Source: Vigna angularis
Taxonomy: Eukaryota; Streptophyta; Magnoliopsida; Fabales; Fabaceae
DNA: 64,000 bases
Direction: 5' to 3'
NCBI RefSeq assembly: GCF_016808095.1
Contig: NC_068973.1
Span: 28,638,077-28,702,076 of the forward strand
Part shown: piece after piece, positions 12,801 to 25,202 of the stretch
Layout of the letters: each line of letters starts with the position of its first letter
Numbering within the stretch: position 1 is the first letter of the stretch
Translations under genes and position numbers: made by a program
Notes under the pieces: generated by a model
Told to the model about the DNA's origin: nothing
Seen by the model: the letters and a program-made list of their open reading frames with translations, nothing else
Databases searched by the model: none

Positions 12801-15800
12801 AGTAAAAAGATATATATGGATGGAAAGATGGTGAATATTTATTTGAAAATTGAAGTGAAAATGATGAGTGATGAATTTAAGTATTTCGTTGTTTGTGTGT
12901 CCGTACGAGATTCGATGCCCTTGAATTGAGTGTGACCGGCACATCACACTCCTTTGGGTTCAGTGAATTCAACGCTAGCTAAGCTACCTTATGTTGTGCA
13001 ACTTGAATACTGAGCTGCCATCCATCATGCACTCTTCCCTTCATTTCTTTTTTAACTCTTCTCCTCTCTCTATATACCAATATTTTTTTTTTTTAATTTT
13101 CTCTATCTTCTTCTCTTCTCAACCATGCTTCTGTTCCATTTCTCCAAGGATACCAACTTAATTCAATCACTTAATTTAATAATGCTCATTGCATTTCGTT
13201 TTCAATTTCATTCCTTTGCTACATAATATTCGCTCACTTTTTTAATTTTCCTGTGAGATGTATCTTCACTTCAGGTACAAAAGTTTAACCAATTAATTTT
13301 CAGACGTAATGTAATAATAGTAATTATTTATATATATAATGATTAAATTATGTAAAGTTTGATATACATGGTAGTTAAGATAATATCATGAAATTTAATG
13401 TGGAGTTGATTAAATTTTTAATTTATAAAAGTATTGATTGTGTAATTTAAATATTTTGTACTTGGTAAAAACGGATCGATCTCTTTTCTCACATATATAT
13501 AACCTTTTTAGTTATAAAAAGTATAAAAACAGTTATATTGTGTTTTTTATATTAATTGCAACTAGTAATATGGTAGTATATTTTTCGAATAACATTACCT
13601 CTATACTTTGTGTAACAATAGATTTAGTTTAGGTTATTAAATTCAATAATAACAGTTTATATTGAGGTAGTTGTTTGTTTAGTTTTTTTTTATTAGGTTT
13701 AACTACTTGATAGATTTCTATCCATCATGTATTTTCAATGTTTTACCATTGTAATTTTGGTTTCATGAACAAATTAAACTTTTAATAAAAACAACTAATT
13801 TATTTTGACAGCATTATGTGTTATATTAATAAAATGTTTTGATAGTATTTAAAAATACATATAGATTATCAATAATATAATACTGCGTATTAGTATTGTA
13901 GTAGAGCAATCATTAAATATATTGACAGTTTAATTTTCATTAGACAATTTCTTTTATCAAGAGAAATAATTTTAACACTTTATTTTTTTGTGTTAGTGTA
14001 TGGTATTTTTATATGAATTATTTTAACACGATGATTAATGAAATAAATAATATTAGATTTCTAAAGAGGAAACAGAAGTATGTGTTAGTCTTTTTTTGTA
14101 CGAATACTTTTAATAAAAAAAAATGAATTTCTTAAATCTTATTTGATTTAATGTACTAAATGCATTTTTACCTTAGCCAATGCATTTTTTCAAACATAAT
14201 CTAAAACTGATAGATATTATAAAAATAAAAAAAATGTTAAATAAACATAAGTAGAGTTTTGAATTAATTTGGAAATAGTTAATTTTTGGTTGAGCAGGTC
14301 ACGTTACTGTAATAACTCCCAAAACATAAATTAGTGAATTATAAGAGGTATTCTAAAAAGATGGGCCAATTGCCGCATAATTTGAAGCTTTAATTAGTAT
14401 GTTGTCGGTATTAATTTTTGTTTTTGTGTTTGAGATCGAACAACGTAGCTCGTACTTCCATGTAAGGAAAAAAGAAAAAAAAAAAAGACAGTAACGGTGG
14501 GAAGGCTTCAGAGGTGTGAATTTTAAATGATATCGGTAATAATATTATTACAGAATGGAATGATATTAAATGTTATCTTCACTAAGAACGCGGTCATAAG
14601 CTTCTCCCCGAAGCAAGAGATGTTGGTTTTGTGTGTGTCATAATTTTCAACCATATCACAAGAAATCACATAACAGACAAACAAAACGCAATACCTTCCT
14701 TTTTTACCAACCAAACACACTTCTACGCATCATTCATTTTCTTTACTTACCAACCTAATTTCTGTCACGTGACTCTTTCCACGTTTCACAACTATAGCTA
14801 AATTGGAGAACAATCAGATCAAACACTTTGTTTTTGAAAAAATTACTTTTAAAATAAATAAATAAAAACTCCCTTCAAGGAAAGTAAGTTTTTGCTCTCC
14901 GAATCAAAAGATGCTGCCTTGATGACATATTGCAATGAATATAATTCCCAAAAGTAAACCAAACCAAAAGAAGAGCAAAAAAGTAAAAGACCTACATTAT
15001 GCAGTTTTCTCTAGGAGATAAAAGAAGAATCAGATTTGCCTTGCTAAGCTTTTTCTTTCTCATATAAAGTTGTTCTCGAACTGCAAACGTGAGGGAAAGC
15101 GAACTAAATTTATAAATTTCACTAGGATTTTTTTTTTGTTCTTAAAATACTATTTGGAAGAGTTTCTACTGCAATTTTTTATGAGCAGAAAGTTTTGTTA
15201 ATAATAAAGAGTACGGGAGGTACTCTAACTTACAAAGCAAAAGAGTTAGAAAAGGTCGAAACTCATTACACACACAATTTTAAACACGAAAAAGGATTGT
15301 GAATCCGCAGAGAGAACAAAAAACAACTTTAAAGAAAACCATGACCAAGATCTAATGTGTATTAAATTCCAACACTTACTCAGCATTCCGCTGCTGTCCC
15401 TACAAAATAATCTCATTCAACTCAAATGTAATTCAGTGGGGGAATACAAATACACTAGTTTCTTAAAAATAAGAAAGAAAAATAACAGATTAAGGGCTTT
15501 TCACTTTTGAAATCTTAGCTGTCCATCACATTCTCTCTTTCCTTGCTATTCACCGTGCATGACATGTTCAACGGCTTAACCGTTTTAATTAAAAATGGTA
15601 AAAATCACACTTTACTTTTAAAAGTATACTTTACCCTTTAGAGGAGTAAGAAAATCACAATTTATGAGTTTAAATACACCAAAAGAATTACTTTTCTTAG
15701 AGGTATTTCTCAATTATAACATCGTTTATGTTTCCACTCACAAACACAAATGGGGTATTCTACTTATTTCTCGTAAGCTAACGATTCATCATCCCAAAAC

Positions 15801-16501
15801 ACTGTTATATTGCTTATTTGACTTGTGATTTATAGAACTACCCAGATTTAAGGCCCAATGTTTTTACTAGAAAAATGTCTTTTAGTTTTCATAGACAAAT
15901 ATGGTAAATTACCATTAGTAAAGCTTACTTTTTAAATGGATAAATTTAGTGTTTAAACATAACAAAATATAATTTAATACTTGATTAAAAAAATTACTTT
16001 TTTTATTTAAGTTTTTCATTCTGTTAAATAAATTAGTCGCAGTTCAAAAGTAAAATTTTGCATCATTAAAACGACATATGGGTTAAGAGAAAACAATATA
16101 ATTTTTTTTCTGACAATTAATTAATTATCAGAGTGTGGAGTGTTTCAACTTACATTAATTAATTACAAAAGTAAAAATGTAAAAAAAAAAAACAAACAAA
16201 AAAATAGAGGTTAACTCAACAATATGTATTGGTGGTGTTTTACAGACGGCAACAGCTGGTTGTTTTATAGGTTGGGTTTGAATATACATTTTTTTTAATA
16301 TTTTGACTGAGGATGAAGATTAGGTAATATTCAAGCAGATCACGTGCCCTCTATCGAATTTGAGTTACTTAAATAAAAATATCTTGCAGGATTATTCCAA
16401 AATCCAAATTTACTATTGCAAAAGAGACGTGTATCGGACGTGCGCATGAATGTGTCCAGACCAAGTTATCAGACTTTCTTTCAGTCCCACATAATTAGCC
16501 T
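6803..16501. other. long intergenic stretch
   Basis: Nearly 10 kb without a supported gene. The first kilobase is presumably the CRF promoter. Open frames elsewhere (for example at 8335-8574, 11753-11968 and 12073-12947) are short, compositionally random and carry no motif. No tRNA box B consensus or familiar microRNA sequence was noticed. Confidence 0.6.
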
Positions 16502-16525
16502 CACACACACACACACACAAATATA

Positions 16526-16578
<53 letters not shown>
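16502..16578. repeat. compound (CA)n-(AT)n microsatellite
   Basis: A CA run at 16502-16519 is followed, after a short interruption, by an AT run to 16578. Confidence 0.9.
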
Positions 16579-16584
<6 letters not shown>

Positions 16585-18705
16585 TTCAGTATAATTTTTT
16601 TTACTTTTTTGGATTCAAACTCTAATGCATATACAATGTTTATTGTATTGTTAAAAAATGAAGAAAATGGGCTCGAGAAAGCACTGATATTTTTTTTGTC
16701 TGATCTAGAAAAGATCGCGTCTGGTTTATTTTATCGAAGGATCGTTAATAGTAATTCGTTCCCATAAAAAAATGGTAGAGCGACTTTGACATGCACGTAT
16801 GACATGTAAGTGATCTCAGGAAGATTTCATTCACTCAGTAAATATATTTAAAACAAAAACAAGGGTCGCAATTAATATGTAACATGCAGTGCATTGCATA
16901 GTAATAGGTTTGCAATAACAATATCTTGTTTTAAACAGTGTAGACACAAAGGAGTGATGTGAAGTATGGAGTACAGTAAAGGCTGCAAGTGCAAAGTGTG
17001 GAAGTAGAGAAACATGGTCGCATGGGGAATTTGTCTCGAGATTACAAGACACGGAGGGGTGAACGTTGAGCCTGTTTGGTCCCACTCTTTATTACCGGTT
17101 ATCGGCACCGTTTTCTGAGTGGCACCTGTACAGTGGTGAAAGTGGATACTATTTGTTTTCTCTAATAATCAATGATTAATTATTATAGTGTAAAGAACCT
17201 AAATTCCAAGAAAGACTGGAAGAGAAAGGATTGAATAAGTTTTTTTTTTTTTTTTTTTTTTTTATCTGGGGCGTTGATTAGCACTATGTTCTGATTGGTT
17301 TGGAATTTGGAATCCCAATCTGCTCTGAAAAATATGCAGAATGGCGAGGATTTGGTGGCAAACAAAAATTTTGTGCCTCAAAATGGGGGTGGTGGAAGGA
17401 ACATGCTTTTGTTGTCATTAAACTTTAATCCCATAATGATTGAATAATAAGAACAAGAGATATGAGCGAAGCTGGGTTGGGTTAGAGACACATAGAATAT
17501 TGTAATATGTTTATTTGGTTAATTAGGAAAAATTGAAATGAAAAAAAGAGAAAGGTAGGACTAAAAAAGAAGAAAAGGAAAGAAAGACAAAGTGAAATGA
17601 GAGAATAAGGGGATTTGGTAGAGCGGGAGGAGAAGTCCAAAAACGGTGTCCTGCAAAAGCATAACTGCTCGTGCTTTCCTTCACGGTTTCTGGTTTTATG
17701 TTTGGGAATTAATTGCGAAACTGAAGCAAGCTTTATTCGCTTATGATAGCATATTGTATGCCGTTTATAAACTGCAAGACATGTGATTTTCCTTTTCTTG
17801 TCTAGTCTGGGCAAAAAAGTTGGCTCCCACTTCAAACTTCACACAGCCCATTTAATAAGTGAGCATTATTATTAGGATTTTTGAGTGCGCTGCATGAGAT
17901 TTCATTGTTTTCATGAATAATCTGTTGCCATGGTAATAAGAAGGATCATATTATTAGATTATGTAAGTGCATTGATATTATTATATAATTGTCGACAGCT
18001 CCAGCGAAGGAACTGCATGCATTGACTCAAAGTGGTGAGTTGAAATGACAAGTAAAAATTCCACTGATTAGAGATATTTTTGGCACCAAAATTCAACCCT
18101 GCATTGTGGGCCTGTCCTCAGAAACAGACAAGGCCATGAGCAGTACATGGAACTAAGATTAGGTATTTGGGTTTTCTAATTAATCATCCGGGTTTTCAGG
18201 GGCCTTGCTCTCTCCAAACCCACTCGTGGGCACGACCCATTTGCAACACCTTTTTTAATATTCTTTTCTTCTTAATTAATGCCCCTCTATTTTAAAACTA
18301 CACCTTCATCTTGGGCACTTATACTTGTTAATATAAAACTCACATTCAAGTACCACTCTCCTTAAACTAACTATTAAAACACACACGACATGGGTCACGA
18401 TGTCCCTGCATATTTAAACACTCAAATTCTTCATACATCATATATTATGTCTTTGCTTTTTCTCAACCTTATAAAATATAACACACAAATTCCACTTTCA
18501 ATTCCTGCCTCTCCCATACCAATCTTACATTCTTAAGCACTCTTCGTTCTCACTTTAAACAAGTATTTCAAACTAAATAATGGTAAAAGACTCGTATAAG
18601 ATCAATTTATAACATATAAAATATGATTAAAAATAATCTTATAAATTGATTATGTAAAATTAAATTAGTTTCAAAATTTATTTCTTAAAAAATGTAATTA
18701 GTGTT
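16579..18705. other. intergenic DNA
   Basis: No supported gene. It includes a 24-base T tract at 17240-17263. Minus-strand frames at 16831-17108 and 17482-17835 lack domains. Confidence 0.6.
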
Positions 18706-18765
18706 AAAGTTAATCCACATATTCAAAAGTTAATCCACATATATGAAAGTTAATCCACATATATG
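18706..18765. repeat. three tandem copies of a 20-bp unit
   Basis: The unit 'aaagttaatccacatatatg' occurs at 18726-18745 and 18746-18765, with a slightly diverged first copy at 18706-18725. Confidence 0.9.
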
Positions 18766-20173
18766 AAAGTTTTCTAAAACACTAAAGATACATCATATAC
18801 AAAAATACAACACTAAGAATATGATGTACTTACATATCAACGAACATGGATCGACCAATATCATGCTTGTTTTAGTAAACATTGCCATGACTCGTAAATC
18901 ATGGTAAAATTAATTCAAATGCAACTATTTATTACCTTTTGGAGAATCATATGTATCCAAATATACAGTCCCTTTAAATATTAAAATAACATCCACTAGT
19001 TTTTAATCTCATATTAAATATAACAAAATAACCCCTACATATTTTTACACAATACCTCAATTTATAAATTGTTTATATACAAGTATATGGATTTCAACAA
19101 ATTAATAGATGATTTAAATATTTAAATAGTACCCTCTACTTTTAATTACTCATAAACGCATGAATATAACACAACAGCCCATACATATTCTCATTTAAGA
19201 ATGAAATTTAGCATTTATATATGGTTCAACAAAGAAATTTCGAAAAGAACATATGTGGAATAGTTAATGATTTTATTCGAGCAATTGCAACTTTTTTTTT
19301 TGTTTTGTTTTAAAGTATATATGACTTTAACTGTGTATGTTTTTTAAGTTGGTTTTTCAAGGGTGTACGTGTGTCTCAAGATCTTTTTATGTGTAGTTAA
19401 GTATTTTAAAACATGTTCACAAGATTTCACTATACACTATAAAAAGGGTAAGTTATCTACTTAAGGAAACAATTATTATTTCGTAATCACTTTACTTTGT
19501 TTAAAGAATATTATTTAGTAAAAAAATTGTAGTTATTGTCTTTTATCATCTGTGCAAACTATATGTATTCACGCAAAGCTTCGAGTGGCAGGCTAATACA
19601 GACAAAGACGATGGGGTTGATATTAAAGCTAAAATAATCAAGCTGAGAGACCTATAAGCTAAATATGCCAGAAGATCAATGGTAATCATGCACACTATTA
19701 TACTCATATATATATATATTTTCAAATAAATGGCGAAAAACTTTATTTAGTTTTTAGTTTCATATTTCTAATTTCTGGTTTTACTATTAGGCATACTAAC
19801 TCAGTTTACACATTATTTCAATACCAAACCAGTCATTGGGTAGACCAGATTGGGTTAGGTTAATCTCTAAAAAGTTAATTAAAACTTTTTTCTTGAAAAA
19901 GACTAAACTACAAGTTTACTACACAGGAGCAGAAACTGAAATAAATATAGCTCAGTACGTAGTAATTAATATTAAATAATAATATCAAAGTTGAGTTTCA
20001 TATATTTTTAGAATTTATAAGATATGGAAAGGAAACATGAAAGATATGATGTTTTTTGATTAACAGAAACTCTATGTATCTCAATGCAGAAGTTTAGTTA
20101 ATGCATGAGTGGTTGGAGGGATTCCGGCTAATATAACGGTTGTCGTTTGATGTGGCCGCCAGAATGAATGTAG

Positions 20174-20174
<1 letters not shown>
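18766..20174. other. intergenic DNA
   Basis: AT-rich. No gene or clear element seen. Confidence 0.6.

Positions 20175-20243
<69 letters not shown>
20175..20243. repeat. (TA)n microsatellite
   Basis: About 34 uninterrupted TA repeats. Confidence 0.95.
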
Positions 20244-20246
<3 letters not shown>

Positions 20247-23200
20247 TATTTCTGATTATTTTCTACTACTACTTGTACTATTACATGATTATGTCTCTTA
20301 TTAATTATGTTCTTAGTCCTTTCAAACTTTAAATAAGCTTCATTCTCCCTATTTCTTCTTTCACCATTTAAATCACATGCATTCCACTTGCCTGCTGTTA
20401 GTCAACAATCTTTGAGAAACAAAATTAATCAGTTAAATTAAAATAGAATTTTCTTATTTGCATGTGAAAAAAATAATTTTGTTAGAATTAGTATCTTTAT
20501 CTCACTGATTAATGTCACCTTTTAAGTAAATACTTGCACATATATTTTCTGAATGTCTATTTTTTTACGAATAAGATATATATTTAAATGGTCTGTCTAA
20601 TTCTCGTAGATTTTTTTAGACGTGTTTTGGTTAAGTTTACATACACGTACAAACAACCGTCCTTATAAACTATGATAAATTTCGCATATAGATTAAATTT
20701 TATTTGCTTGGAAATGTATTTTTCGACATTATATCTTAAAAAATTGTTTGAAAATTTTAACTACTCAGAATTAGATGAGTTTAGTTTAGCAAGAGTGATA
20801 TGAAGATTGAATAAATAAGAGCGAAAAGAGGTATTTAATGTTATAGCAGAAGTTTATAATTGTTGAGTGGTGGTTCAGTTTTCATAATAACTCACCCGAC
20901 ATTGACAGTAATGCAGCTGAGGGAGTAATTGAACTGTTTCACAAATCTCTAATAAGCAGAAAAATTCAAAGGAAACTTTTCAATTTTCTTCCAAAATTCA
21001 AATCATCTTCACTATTGGATTAGGATCCAAAGTTCGTTTTATACCAACTAGTCAAACCCAGGCATTTACTGTTTGCACCTCCTCAAATTTTTTAATATGA
21101 ACATTTTATCTTTCGTAAAAGTCATTTTCTGGAATAAGATTTCCAAAATGTGATTTTGGTAACAAAATTTCCAAAAGAGGATTTTTTAAATAAAATTTTC
21201 AGGAAAGAATATGATTTTCGGAATAATACAAGGAAAATTAGAGCTTCATTCTTAATACAAGGAATGATTTTTTAATTAGAGCTTCATTCTTTTAAGTCCT
21301 TATGGACAATTGCTTCTTGCACCCTATAATACAAGGAAAATACTTAAACATCATTCACTATTGCACAACACCACCTTTACCGCCGTTGCCAGTCACCGAA
21401 TCCCTAATGCAGAAGAAGAGAGAAAATGATAAAATAACTCATTTCATGTAGAAATATTCTGCAGAAAACTCATTCCCGAAGACATTATATGAAAAGTTTG
21501 CTTCAGAAATATAATCCAAAAGATATGTTAAAAAATATATTTTACACGTTTTGGAAATTTTATTCTAAAACTTTCATTCTGGAAATGATGTTCCGTGAAA
21601 TTTTGCTGCAGGAATGTTATTCCTAAAATTTCAGAAATTCCTTTTTTTTCTGCTGCGGATGTAAATGTTCAGCCGGAACAAACAAAATATAAAATGTCCA
21701 GAGTTCAATATGGGCGCTGTGCACCAGGTTGTCCCCATACGTTCTTTCGATATAGTTTCAGTTTTTCACAATAATAAAAATACCTTCTGTGCTCTTTATT
21801 TTTTTTTATTTTAGTTCATGCATGATTTCAAATTTCCTAATTTTAATCGTCTACTTTTAACTTTTTAACTATTTAAATTAAGTTTATAGTAAGATCCAAA
21901 ATAGAGTATTAGAGAGGTGTTTTCAAATAATGAGACAAATTATTTTATTTTAAAATAATCGAATGATACAAAATAAAAATTTTTAAACTCGTTTCATTAC
22001 TTAAAACATTGTCTATTTCTATAAAATTCTCTATCTTTGTTTCATTTAACTTTTCTTTAAGAGTTCTAAAACTTTTGAGTCATCTTTTTAATGATTAAGA
22101 AGTACTTAATCGACAACAACAACAAAGTTTACATTTTTATCTGATGAGATTATATTATAGAGCAAGTAAGTTTCAATTTCTTTGTTCTTTAGGATCTTTG
22201 ATTAAGTTTCAGTTTTAGTTCCTATTTAAAAAATAAACCAAAAGTATATCCTTCAATTTATACTAAATATTTGGAAAACCAAAATTAGTTGCATTTAAGA
22301 ATTAGTTGCAAGTTGTGAAAAGGAATGAATGAGAATAAAAGTTTAACCAAAAAAGCATCAACATTAATTGCTGGTAATAATGCTCTATGACTCAAACACG
22401 ACGATCTCCAATGAAAATATTTAAGATTTATAAAAATATCTTGTATTACAAGCCAAACCCCCAGTTTTAAAAGTTTTAATACAGAAAAAATAATTCATTA
22501 AAATAGTACGCATTAGTTTATATTACATTAATGTTTTTCATTTTTATTATTTCGAAAATAAAAATAAATAAAATAAAAATTTAAGTCAAAATATAAACAA
22601 ATATTAATGATGAAATTTAACAATTTGTGGAATAGGTCATCTTATTTTCTAATTCTACTTATTATGGGTTCATGTTTTCAAAACCAACCAAGGCACTGAC
22701 AAATTTGTGAGATGTATAATTATATGAGTATTATATGATTATTTTTTTGAATATTATTTAGTAGTAATTAAGTTTGTAATGTGTTTTGTTTACAAGTTTC
22801 TCTTTTCATTGCAACACTACTAAGTCATGTTAATCTCTTTCATTACCATGTTGACATATTCTCTCTCTTTTTTTTTGTTGCATGTTTTGTTATCTATCGA
22901 CAAATTAAAATAGATGAAATTAACATTAAGTGGTTATTTATGTTAGATTTTCGAAGTAACATGTAAAAGTTTCATAGGAGAGCATAAATTACAATTGAAC
23001 CAGAATGTGTAAATTGTAGTGAATTATGAATTATTAAAAAAATGTATTTAAAATAAGAACAAATAATTTGGACATATTTTCTGCCAAAACACCACATTAT
23101 TTTTCACATTACAATCAAAATAAACTTAAGAAACAATTATAGTTTGACTTACAATCAAATAAACTTTTGCTCTGAGCATATTGTGCATACTTGCTAGATT

Positions 23201-23940
23201 ACAAATTAATAAATTTTCTCTTACCAAATGATTAATACGATATTTTATTGATTATTTGTTCATATAGAAGAAGTAATGTAATTCAACACAAAACCAATTT
23301 TCTAGCACTAAGATATTAGAGAAATTCATGTCTTCTTTGATGAATTCACAATAAAGCTTAAACAAGTAAGAATAATTTATTTATATTATTGATTTTAATT
23401 CCAAATCGCTCTATTCATAAACCAAACATAATTTATCAAAAGTTATAACCATATGCTCTTAAAAATGAGAAATCTCTAATCAATAATGTCAAAATTGTTG
23501 ATATCAATTTGAAGAGTTATGTTATGTTAAAAGAATACTTTCTGTCTAAAAGATATATAACTAGTGCCATTGCGTCAATGTTATAATGAAGCTTCTTACA
23601 TCTAGAAAAAAAGTCTATATTTTTCAAATTTATTTACATTAGATTCCTTATGAATTAAATCAGTTTGATTGGTTTATAACTAGAAATCGTCCATTTATCT
23701 ATGAAAAAATTTTGCAAAAATAAAATTGTATTAATCATGTTAAATGACATCTCATAAACTTTGATAAAAAAAATAATTGGAAAAATCACGTAAACCAATA
23801 ATTTTATGATAATAATAACTATATTAACGTTTTCTGTTATGTTGTTATGTTCGTTTTATTTTTGAATGTTCTATTAATGATGACACATCCAATACACCCT
23901 CTCTTACAGATACTTCTCATGCTAATGTTCATCTTATTTT
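20244..23940. other. intergenic DNA with low-grade internal repetition
   Basis: No supported gene. Between about 21060 and 21640 there are many variants of 'ggaat' and 'tttccaaaa', plus a near repeat of 'gagcttcattctt'. The phrase 'tactgtttgcacc' near 21070 recurs at 58558, so this may be an old dispersed repeat. Confidence 0.5.
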
Positions 23941-24162
23941 AAAGAACCTGAGTGGCATGCTGCTATGGTCATCGAACTCAATGCTTTTGCTCAAAATAGA
24001 AGGTGGAATCTTGTTACACCACCCAAGGGAGCTCATATTGTTGTCTGCAAGTGGATTTTTAGATACAAAGACATGTGTCTTCAGCATAGAAAGGATAGTC
24101 TAGTTGCAGCAGGTATACACAGATCAAAGGTCTTCACTATTCCGCACTTTCAATGTTGTTAA
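23941..24162 (+). pseudogene. Ty1/copia reverse transcriptase fragment
   Basis: The reading frame gives 'EPEWHAAMVIELNAF', then 'NRRWNLVTPPKGA' and 'CKWIFRYKDM', which is the N-terminal part of a plant copia reverse transcriptase (usual pattern: EW..AM..E...L..N.TW.LV.PP....CKW.F..K). It stops after about 70 residues and no other pol domain lies next to it. This is an isolated remnant. Confidence 0.8.
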
Positions 24163-24295
24163 TAGAAGTAAGGCCTAATTTAGTCTAACAAAGCACGTAC
24201 CAAAGCAGAAAATACCACAACCGAATAATATATCAAATAATAGTACTACATATAGGACTTTCTTTTTTTTCGTTTTTTCCTTGTTTTCTTACGTC

Positions 24296-24301
<6 letters not shown>

Positions 24302-24372
<71 letters not shown>
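24302..24372. repeat. (AT)n microsatellite
   Basis: About 35 AT repeats, 120 bp left of the Mutator-like element. Confidence 0.95.
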
Positions 24373-24374
<2 letters not shown>

Positions 24375-24501
24375 CCTTTTATGAAAGGCAATATAAAACT
24401 CTTTTTGCATATATATTACTTTTTATTAAAATTGATTTTTTAACCTATTATATTATTTTATATTATTAATCTATGTTTTTTTATAAGATTAAAAATAATT
24501 A

Positions 24502-24741
24502 GATATAATACTTATTTTGGTCCCAATTTTGGTGGGAAAAATTCGAAATGGTCACAATTTTTTTTTTGCTGTTTAATGTAGTCCCAAAGAATATAATTTG
24601 TGTTCAATTTGGTCCTTTTAGCAAACACCGTCTAAACCGTTAATGGCGAGATGTCCACATGTGCATTACAGAGTGAAATTGGCTTACGTGGAGTCCTTTG
24701 TGGCGTTGTCAGTTGGATTTATTATTTTTCAAATTCTATTT
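24502..24741 (+). repeat. left terminal inverted repeat of the MULE
   Basis: Pairs with the reverse complement of 29415-29655 over about 240 bp with only scattered mismatches. The shared core includes 'tttggtccttttagcaaaca' and 'gagatgtccacatgtgca'. By analogy with MuDR it probably contains the transposase promoter. Confidence 0.93.
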
Positions 24742-25202
24742 CTTTTATTAGGGTTATTCTTTTGAAAAATAAATTAAAGGTATTTAGTTGTAAAGTTTTG
24801 ATTGTGGTTTGAGAGGGAAATCTGCGAGATTGGGAAGAACAAGTTTGGGAGAGAACACCCGTGACGAGTTGTTCGAATTGGAAGCATTCAGCTTTGCAAA
24901 AATCAGGTTTGCGTTCGTAATCTTTGCTTTGTAGCATTCATATCTAATATTTTTTTTCAATAGTGTGAAAGCAGGAAAATTTTTGGTTTGTGAGTGTTAG
25001 ATTTTGGAAAAGTTAGAATTTTTTTAACATTTGTGTAAACTGTTTAGGGCATTGATGTGTAACATATTATAATTGGTTGTGTGAAGGTCATTGTCGCTTT
25101 TTTGTCTTTGGTTTTGGTTTCCCATACCTGTTAGTAGTTACTTTTAGCGTTTATATAGTGGTCCCATGCCCATAAAGTTCATTTTGTAGGCTTGCGTTTG
25201 GG

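Noticed and set aside
12073..12947. Cluster of minus-strand frames, up to 133 codons
   Set aside because: Overlapping frames without domain, splice logic or protein-like composition; not supported as a gene. I also looked for a microRNA hairpin and saw none.
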